A DNA stretch of 64,000 nucleotides. Origin: Tragulus kanchil. Its lineage: Eukaryota; Chordata; Mammalia; Artiodactyla; Tragulidae. The first letter of the stretch is position 1; the number at the start of each line of letters is the position of its first letter. This document shows, piece by piece, positions 56,529-64,000 of the stretch. The notes under the pieces are model-generated. The model was given only the letters and a program-made list of their open reading frames with translations. It was not told where the DNA came from and searched no databases. A program made the translations under genes and the position numbers. Location: assembly GCA_022376925.1 (NCBI GenBank), contig JAIOJX010000032.1:102416794-102480793 (forward strand). The letters are read 5' to 3'.

Positions 56529-58870
56529 AAAGGTGCAATGAATTCATCCAAATAAAGCCACTAATGACCTTTGACCTATGTACATACTCTATTAAGGTTA
56601 CAAATTATCTTATTCTCTGCTATTATGTTCATCTCTTTGGCTTTGGTACCTTCTGTTTAGGAGTGTCCTGATTCTCATCATCTTCTCGTCAGCTCTATCA
56701 TGAATTTCATTACCTGTATTTTCCTAGCTGTCATTATTATTTTGTCATCTTCATCTCTGATCTGACCATCAGAGATTAGCGTTACCTTTATGACATAATG
56801 AGAGAGATTTTGACACTTAAAGTTTCAACCAGCATTCTTTTTTTCAGTTTACATTTTTTGGCTTCCACTCATAAGATCTGAATTCTGGTATGATCAATAA
56901 CTGAAAAATTATTTAGAATGAGCCTTAAAAAAAATAAGGCATACCAAGAGAAGTGCAATTACATTTTAATTATCTCTACATTTTATCCAGTTATATAATT
57001 ATATATATGAATTATTTTTAACCTACTGAGAGTGACTATGGGCAGAAGAATTGTAACCAAAGTACTTGTCTATGCATCCTATTTTGTACCATTAATGATA
57101 GTTTTAAGTACAATTTCTTCTGGAGCCAACACAGGCTTTGTGAGAAGCAGATAGATACATCAGATACATTAAGATGGGTCAGACACTAAAATGAGATGCA
57201 AAACTAGGAGACTACATGCGACAAACTCAGTATTGGTGGTACTGATACAGGCCTGCACCCTGTAAGTGCAGGAATGCTCCTACATCCTATTTGGTGCAGT
57301 TAATATAAGGGGCATTTATAATCGTGCATGCTGTCTTGTTGAATAGACTCCTAATAGGCAAGCACTTCCATTTTGACTAGGTACCAAGGGAACCAAATCT
57401 ACTACTTACAATTTTAAACCTCTGATAAGTGTAAATACGTTCCACAGAATAGTTTCTTGCCCCAAACATTTGTGAGAGTTCAACCGTAAAGAAGGCTGAG
57501 TGCCAAAGAACTGATGCTTTCAAATTATAACACTAGAGAAGACTCTTGAGAATTCCTTAGACTACAAGGAGATTGAACCAATTAATTCTAAAGAATATTA
57601 ACCCTGAATATTCACTGGAAGGACTGATGCTGAATGCTCCAATACTTTGGCCACCTGGTGCAAAGAGCCAACTCTATAACACTAAAAATATAAAAGTGCT
57701 ATTCAGTTCATTTGAAAATAAAGGTGCAATGAATTCATCCAAATAAAGCCACTAATGACCTTTGACCTATGTACATACTCTATTAAGGTTACAAATTATC
57801 TTATTCTCTGCTATTATGTTCATCTCTTTGGCTTTGGTACCTTCTGTTTAGGAGTGTCCTGATTCTCATCATCTTCTCGTCAGCTCTATCATGAATTTCA
57901 TTACCTGTATTTTCCTAGCTGTCATTATTATTTTGTCATCTTCATCTCTGATCTGACCATCAGAGATTAGCGTTACCTTTATGACATAATGAGAGAGATT
58001 TTGACACTTAAAGTTTCAACCAGCATTCTTTTTTTCAGTTTACATTTTTTGGCTTCCACTCATAAGATCTGAATTCTGGTATGATCAATAACTGAAAAAT
58101 TATTTAGAATGAGCCTTAAAAAAAATAAGGCATACCAAGAGAAGTGCAATTACATTTTAATTATCTCTACATTTTATCCAGTTATATAATTATATATATG
58201 AATTATTTTTAACCTACTGAGAGTGACTATGGGCAGAAGAATTGTAACCAAAGTACTTGTCTATGCATCCTATTTTGTACCATTAATGATAGTTTTAAGT
58301 ACAATTTCTTCTGGAGCCAACACAGGCTTTGTGAGAAGCAGATAGATACATCAGATACATTAAGATGGGTCAGACACTAAAATGAGATGCAAAACTAGGA
58401 GACTACATGCGACAAACTCAGTATTGGTGGTACTGATACAGGCCTGCACCCTGTAAGTGCAGGAATGCTCCTACATCCTATTTGGTGCAGTTAATATAAG
58501 GGGCATTTATAATCGTGCATGCTGTCTTGTTGAATAGACTCCTAATAGGCAAGCACTTCCATTTTGACTAGGTACCAAGGGAACCAAATCTACTACTTAC
58601 AATTTTAAACCTCTGATAAGTGTAAATACGTTCCACAGAATAGTTTCTTGCCCCAAACATTTGTGAGAGTTCAACCGTAAAGAAGGCTGAGTGCCAAAGA
58701 ACTGATGCTTTCAAATTATAACACTAGAGAAGACTCTTGAGAATTCCTTAGACTACAAGGAGATTGAACCAATTAATTCTAAAGAATATTAACCCTGAAT
58801 ATTCACTGGAAGGACTGATGCTGAAGCTGAAGCTCCAATACTTTGGCCACCTGGTGCAAAGAGCCAACTC
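56529..58870. repeat. Tandem duplication O (period 1,191)
   Basis: Copy 1 is 56529-57673 and copy 2 is 57720-58870. The 46-base filler contains cagttcattt close to its end, as does the left flank of copy 1 (56504-56513), and looks like a shortened form of it. Copy 1 lacks 5-6 bases of gctgaagctgaagctcc near 57637. The unit ends inside a BovB fragment. Confidence 0.93.
57466..57673 (+). mobile_element. BovB LINE 3' fragment, truncated copy in O1
   Basis: Same sequence as the left half of 58657-59069, but cut at agccaactc by the duplication junction. Confidence 0.8.
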
Positions 58871-59069
58871 AACTGAATAAGACCTTGATGCTGAGAAAGA
58901 TTGATGACAGGAGGAAATGGGGGTATCAGAGGATAAGATGATTAGATAGCACTATTGACTTAATGGACATGAATGTGAGCAAACTTAGGGAGGATAGAGG
59001 AGCCTGATGTACTGCAGTTTATGGGATCACAAAGAATTGGACACGACTTCGCGACTGAGCAACTACCAC
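58657..59069 (+). mobile_element. BovB LINE 3' end
   Basis: Plus-strand BovB. The translated remnant includes TTRRLNQLILKNINPEYSLE and GLMLKLKLQYFGHL, the conserved C-terminal end of the BovB reverse-transcriptase ORF, then broken frames and finally gatcacaaagaattggacac and gacttcgcgactgagcaac. Several in-frame stops. Repeated at 59748-60160 and partly at 57466-57673. Confidence 0.87.
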
Positions 59070-59500
59070 CATCATACATTTCAAATATCGTTTCTTCTTC
59101 ACCATCCATGCATTTCTCCTGCCATATACTAGTAGATGTGTTTATATCAGGATCCCACCTCTGGTCCTGTCAGAGCCCAGCAGTTAGTAGAAATAGTCGT
59201 GGAAGACCTTCCTGTGCCAGGATGATCATCACAACTAAACTACATAAGGAGAGGACCATGATTCACATCAATGCATCTCACTAAACCCAAAATAAATGAA
59301 TCCTGGACCCAACATCACCTCAAACAAGTACCAGCAATGCCTGCAGCCCTCCAACATCAGCTAACATGAGGCAAAATGTGACATATTAGAAGTTGACACA
59401 AAGAGGCAGTGGGCTGGAGTGATTTAAGTGAAATACTGGACCTATGAACTTTGTGCAGATTCACATGATCATGCAAGTACATTGCTCGAGTCCCTCTCAG
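59070..59500. other. Unassigned sequence of unit P
   Basis: No gene and no nameable repeat. The 87-codon plus-strand frame at 59021-59284 starts inside BovB and is not a gene. Repeated at 60161-60591. Confidence 0.5.
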
Positions 59501-59747
59501 CAAAACCATTCCCCCATGAATCAAATGCCAAGTACATTGTCGAGTGGGGCAAGGAATGCTCCTACATCCTATTTGGTGCAGTTAATATAAGGGGCATTTA
59601 TAATCGTGCATGCTGTCTTGTTGAATAGACTCCTAATAGGCAAGCACTTCCATTTTGACTAGGTACCAAGGGAACCAAATCTACTACTTACAATTTTAAA
59701 CCTCTGATAAGTGTAAATACGTTCCACAGAATAGTTTCTTGCCCCAA

Positions 59748-60160
59748 ACATTTGTGAGAGTTCAACCGTAAAGAAGGCTGAGTGCCAAAGAACTGATGCT
59801 TTCAAATTATAACACTAGAGAAGACTCTTGAGAATTCCTTAGACTACAAGGAGATTGAACCAATTAATTCTAAAGAATATTAACCCTGAATATTCACTGG
59901 AAGGACTGATGCTGAAGCTGAAGCTCCAATACTTTGGCCACCTGGTGCAAAGAGCCAACTCAACTGAATAAGACCTTGATGCTGAGAAAGATTGATGACA
60001 GGAGGAAATGGGGGTATCAGAGGATAAGATGATTAGATAGCACTATTGACTTAATGGACATGAATGTGAGCAAACTTAGGGAGGATAGAGGAGCCTGATG
60101 TACTGCAGTTTATGGGATCACAAAGAATTGGACACGACTTCGCGACTGAGCAACTACCAC
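59748..60160 (+). mobile_element. BovB LINE 3' end, copy in P2
   Basis: Same as 58657-59069, present through duplication P. Confidence 0.87.
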
Positions 60161-61019
60161 CATCATACATTTCAAATATCGTTTCTTCTTCACCATCCAT
60201 GCATTTCTCCTGCCATATACTAGTAGATGTGTTTATATCAGGATCCCACCTCTGGTCCTGTCAGAGCCCAGCAGTTAGTAGAAATAGTCGTGGAAGACCT
60301 TCCTGTGCCAGGATGATCATCACAACTAAACTACATAAGGAGAGGACCATGATTCACATCAATGCATCTCACTAAACCCAAAATAAATGAATCCTGGACC
60401 CAACATCACCTCAAACAAGTACCAGCAATGCCTGCAGCCCTCCAACATCAGCTAACATGAGGCAAAATGTGACATATTAGAAGTTGACACAAAGAGGCAG
60501 TGGGCTGGAGTGATTTAAGTGAAATACTGGACCTATGAACTTTGTGCAGATTCACATGATCATGCAAGTACATTGCTCGAGTCCCTCTCAGAGCCTTAGA
60601 AAGCACATGAACAAGTGAGGAGCCCCGAACCTTGAGTGTTACTAACCTCAGGGTAAATTTATGCCTTCTTGACAGTCATCAATATTCCTCTTAACTTGGA
60701 TTCCAGGAGAAAATTAGACACTCTGGCTCACTCCTTTCCTGGCCTAACATTTATCTACAAAGACCCCTTACATATTAAACCTCTGGGACTTATTAGGAAG
60801 CAGGAAAGCTCCTCACCATGTGCTGGTAGATAAACATTCTAGTCTTTTTATAAATGACTGAACCCTGTGATTACACCCAGTCCACTCAGTCTGCATCACT
60901 CAGTGACCACACACCTCCCAACCACCATCTGCTCCAAGAAGATGTGGTAATAAGGACTCTCTGGAATAAACATCATACCTTAAGGCACAGAGATAAAAGG
61001 GCTTTTTAAGTTGCTTTTA

Positions 61020-61715
61020 AAATTCATTCAAATATTTATCAGTTCTTACTATGTATAGGGTGTTGTTTCATGGGCTAGAAATAGAATGAAGTGAGCAAGA
61101 GTTCCTATACTCACGAAGCTCACATTCTAGTGTGTGCAGAAGGGGGCCCACTCAGCGAATGCAGACAATGAACAAGTAGATAAGCAACATCAAACGAAGA
61201 TGTAAATATCTTGAGATAATAAGAACTATTGAGGAAAGTAGAACATGGATATAAAGAGTGGGAGCTTGCTGTACTGCATCACGCGGTCAGAGAAGACAAT
61301 CTGAGGGGATGATATCTGAGATAAGACCTGAATTAAAAGGGGAGGTCAGCCCTAAATAATCAGGTACAAGGGTATTATTGACAAATAAAAAAAGACAGCA
61401 AGTCCAAAGGCCCTGAGGCAGGAACGAACTTGGTAAAGTCAGAGAACGAAAAGCAGCCAGTGGGGCTGAGCCAAGTGAGGAGGAGCAGATGACCTCAGAG
61501 GAGTAAGAGAAGACAGATGCTCGAGAGCTGTGTAGATCACCATACGGAATTGAATTCCAGTGTGAAGAGGAGCTACTGGGAGGGAGGGTTTGGAACAGAA
61601 GAGTGACGAGGTCTGGTTTATGTTTTCAGAGATCACTTTGATTCACTGAGTGAATAATCCATCATAGAGGAGCAAGACTCAACGGAGGGAGACAATTTAG
61701 GTGATTATTTCAATA
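61020..61715 (+). repeat. Old interspersed repeat, copy in Q1
   Basis: tcttactatgtatagggtgt, gaagctcacattctagtgtg, gtccaaaggccctgaggcag, ccagtggggctgagccaagt, ggaacagaagagtgacgagg and gatcactttgattcactgag follow the order of the family seen at 46.1 kb, over a longer span. Repeated from 62164 and partly at 63604. Confidence 0.55.
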
Positions 61716-62163
61716 GCCCATAGAGTCCCTCTCAGAGCCTTAGAAAGCACATGAACAAGTGAGGAGCCCCGAACCTTGAGTGTTACTAACCTCAGGGTAA
61801 ATTTATGCCTTCTTGACAGTCATCAATATTCCTCTTAACTTGGATTCCAGGAGAAAATTAGACACTCTGGCTCACTCCTTTCCTGGCCTAACATTTATCT
61901 ACAAAGACCCCTTACATATTAAACCTCTGGGACTTATTAGGAAGCAGGAAAGCTCCTCACCATGTGCTGGTAGATAAACATTCTAGTCTTTTTATAAATG
62001 ACTGAACCCTGTGATTACACCCAGTCCACTCAGTCTGCATCACTCAGTGACCACACACCTCCCAACCACCATCTGCTCCAAGAAGATGTGGTAATAAGGA
62101 CTCTCTGGAATAAACATCATACCTTAAGGCACAGAGATAAAAGGGCTTTTTAAGTTGCTTTTA

Positions 62164-62856
62164 AAATTCATTCAAATATTTATCAGTTCTTACTATGTAT
62201 AGGGTGTTGTTTCATGGGCTAGAAATAGAATGAAGTGAGCAAGAGTTCCTATACTCAAGCTCACATTCTAGTGTGTGCAGAAGGGGGCCCACTCAGCGAA
62301 TGCAGACAATGAACAAGTAGATAAGCAACATCAAACGAAGATGTAAATATCTTGAGATAATAAGAACTATTGAGGAAAGTAGAACATGGATATAAAGAGT
62401 GGGAGCTTGCTGTACTGCATCACGCGGTCAGAGAAGACAATCTGAGGGGATGATATCTGAGATAAGACCTGAATTAAAAGGGGAGGTCAGCCCTAAATAA
62501 TCAGGTACAAGGGTATTATTGACAAATAAAAAAAGACAGCAAGTCCAAAGGCCCTGAGGCAGGAACGAACTTGGTAAAGTCAGAGAACGAAAAGCAGCCA
62601 GTGGGGCTGAGCCAAGTGAGGAGGAGCAGATGACCTCAGAGGAGTAAGAGAAGACAGATGCTCGAGAGCTGTGTAGATCACCATACGGAATTGAATTCCA
62701 GTGTGAAGAGGAGCTACTGGGAGGGAGGGTTTGGAACAGAAGAGTGACGAGGTCTGGTTTATGTTTTCAGAGATCACTTTGATTCACTGAGTGAATAATC
62801 CATCATAGAGGAGCAAGACTCAACGGAGGGAGACAATTTAGGTGATTATTTCAATA
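62164..62856 (+). repeat. Old interspersed repeat, copy in Q2
   Basis: Same as 61020-61715, present through duplication Q. Confidence 0.55.
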
Positions 62857-62861
62857 GCCCA

Positions 62862-63436
62862 GTAAGAGACAATGGTCTTCTGCTTACTACTTATCTTTTG
62901 TCCTAAGAAAGGAAAGAAGAAAGCATTTAAGTGAGGAAATTTGACTCCATCATTCCTGAAAGCTTTCAAACCGTATTTACTATTGAAGAGTACTCCAGTC
63001 TCTCCTTCACCACACACCTCCTCTTTCTTTGTCAAAATAAAGTGAGTTCTTCCGTGGATATTCAACCAATCCTCCCCAGTTATCTCAGGGAGTGTTCATT
63101 CCTGGATCTTTCTGTATCTATTCAATAAACAGCTCCTAACAGCCTGCTCTGTGCCTGTCAGGGCTTTGTATGTGTGCCCCCACTGGGCTACCAAGATAGC
63201 TCAGAGAACACCCTCACTGGATACACAGGTATATATAAAACTGAGGATACAAAGCACTAAATGCTATAGTGGAGGTGAGGTTGCAATTCTTGCTACTTCA
63301 GGTCCAATAAGAAATAGGGGGTCAGTACATGAGAACCAGACACAGAGTTGGTATTCATACAGAATAGAGTTATTGACTGGAGGTTCATGGACAGGATCTG
63401 GCCTTCTGGAGGAGACCACCTAAAGTAGGAAGAACC
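62862..63436. other. Unassigned sequence of unit R
   Basis: No gene. Around 63110-63260 (tctattcaataaacagctcc, ctctgtgcctgtcagg, ataaaactgaggatacaaag) the wording resembles a diverged copy of the old 'catggagctt' repeat family. The 102-codon minus-strand frame at 63293-63601 has no support. Confidence 0.4.
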
Positions 63437-63605
63437 CAACAGGCACATGAAAAGATGTTCAACATCACTACTTACCAGGGAAATGCAAATCAAAACCCTA
63501 GAGGGGTGGGATGGGGTGGGAGATAGACGGAAAGCTCCAGAGGAGGGACATTTATGTGTACCTATGGCTGATCCATGTTGGTGTATGGCAGAAACCAACA
63601 CAACA
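63437..63605 (+). mobile_element. L1 LINE fragment, internally deleted and cut
   Basis: aggcacatgaaaagatgttc, aacatcactacttaccaggg and aaatgcaaatcaaaacccta are L1 ORF2. The text then jumps to 3' UTR (gaggggtgggatggggtggg, ctgatccatgttggtgtatg, gcagaaaccaacacaa). The expected tattgtaaag continuation is missing because unit R2 starts here. Confidence 0.85.
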
Positions 63606-64000
63606 AGTCCAAAGGCCCTGAGGCAGGAACGAACTTGGTAAAGTCAGAGAACGAAAAGCAGCCAGTGGGGCTGAGCCAAGTGAGGAGGAGCAGATGACCT
63701 CAGAGGAGTAAGAGAAGACAGATGCTCGAGAGCTGTGTAGATCACCATACGGAATTGAATTCCAGTGTGAAGAGGAGCTACTGGGAGGGAGGGTTTGGAA
63801 CAGAAGAGTGACGAGGTCTGGTTTATGTTTTCAGAGATCACTTTGATTCACTGAGTGAATAATCCATCATAGAGGAGCAAGACTCAACGGAGGGAGACAA
63901 TTTAGGTGATTATTTCAATAGCCCAGTAAGAGACAATGGTCTTCTGCTTACTACTTATCTTTTGTCCTAAGAAAGGAAAGAAGAAAGCATTTAAGTGAGG

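Larger units (their letters stand above)
58461..60591. repeat. Tandem duplication P (period 1,091)
   Basis: Copy 1 is 58461-59500 and copy 2 is 59552-60591, with 51 bases of filler (59501-59551). Positions 58461-58870 also belong to unit O2, so that stretch occurs three times (57270, 58461, 59552). I see no differences between the two copies by eye. Confidence 0.93.
60579..62861. repeat. Tandem duplication Q (period ~1,142)
   Basis: Copy 1 is 60579-61720 and copy 2 is 61723-62861, with two bases between. Copy 2 lacks three bases near 62257 (ctcaagctc versus ctcacgaagctc). Copy 1 starts exactly where unit P2 ends (gagtccctctcag is shared). Confidence 0.94.
62540..64000. repeat. Tandem duplication R (period 1,064), cut by window end
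   Basis: Copy 1 is 62540-63603. Copy 2 starts at 63604 and runs to the end of the window without visible difference. The first 322 bases of the unit are also in unit Q1, so they occur three times (61399, 62540, 63604). The junction lies inside an L1 3' end. Confidence 0.93.

Noticed and set aside
1..64000. A new kind of ~1.1 kb repeating genetic element
   Set aside because: The units share no sequence with each other and have no common ends, inverted repeats or coding content. Only the period is common, and the fillers look like damaged flanks, pointing to assembly rather than an element.

Overview
The window is a stretch of non-coding nuclear DNA from a ruminant, most probably a bovid. This rests on its repeats: tRNA-derived Bov-tA/BovA SINEs, cetartiodactyl CHR-type SINEs, BovB (RTE-clade) LINE pieces including a recognisable reverse-transcriptase remnant, ruminant L1 3' ends, and a mariner-type MITE with the ruminant TTGGGTTGGCCAAAAAG terminus. 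I find no protein-coding gene, rRNA, tRNA, CpG island or CRISPR. All open frames are short (164 codons at most) and are explained by chance or by antisense reading of SINEs and LINEs. One minus-strand stretch near 56.0-56.5 kb looks like a decayed coding sequence, but I cannot name it.

The dominant feature is structural. Eighteen unrelated segments are each present twice, in direct tandem and nearly identical, with periods all between about 1,056 and 1,191 bases. Lettered left to right, their junctions lie near A 0.8, B 4.7, C 8.9, D 11.3, E 16.3, F 18.2, G 27.2, H 36.6, I 40.5, J 44.8, K 47.3, L 49.4, M 52.5, N 54.5, O 57.7, P 59.5, Q 61.7 and R 63.6 kb. Chained pairs (E-F, K-L, M-N, O-P, Q-R) leave some 150-410 base segments in three copies. 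About 19 kb of the 64 kb is redundant, so the collapsed sequence is about 45 kb. At several junctions the short filler between copies reads as a deletion-rich version of the true flank of the unit, and copy differences are mostly homopolymer-length changes. I infer that these are assembly or gap-filling artefacts made from error-prone reads, not biology.

Layout: 0-6 kb, pairs A and B with a Bov-tA and a MIR. 6-13 kb, a BovA, L1 3' ends, pair C (Bov-tA plus L1) and pair D (CHR SINE). 13-19.3 kb, an L1 with a (TA)n tract, BovB, then chained E-F carrying an LTR-like element. 19.3-26 kb, mostly low-repeat sequence with a 14-bp-stem hairpin near 21.2 kb, plus three SINEs and MIRs. 26-35 kb, pair G, ancient repeats and a nested L1/SINE/L1 cluster at 32.1-33.4 kb. 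35-46 kb, pairs H, I and J, the mariner MITE and a BovB antisense copy. 46-55.6 kb, chained K-L and M-N. 55.6-64 kb, the coding-like remnant, then O-P-Q-R back to back with BovB and an old interspersed repeat.

No genes act together here. The window is best read as an intergenic or deep intronic region whose local structure must be corrected before any use.
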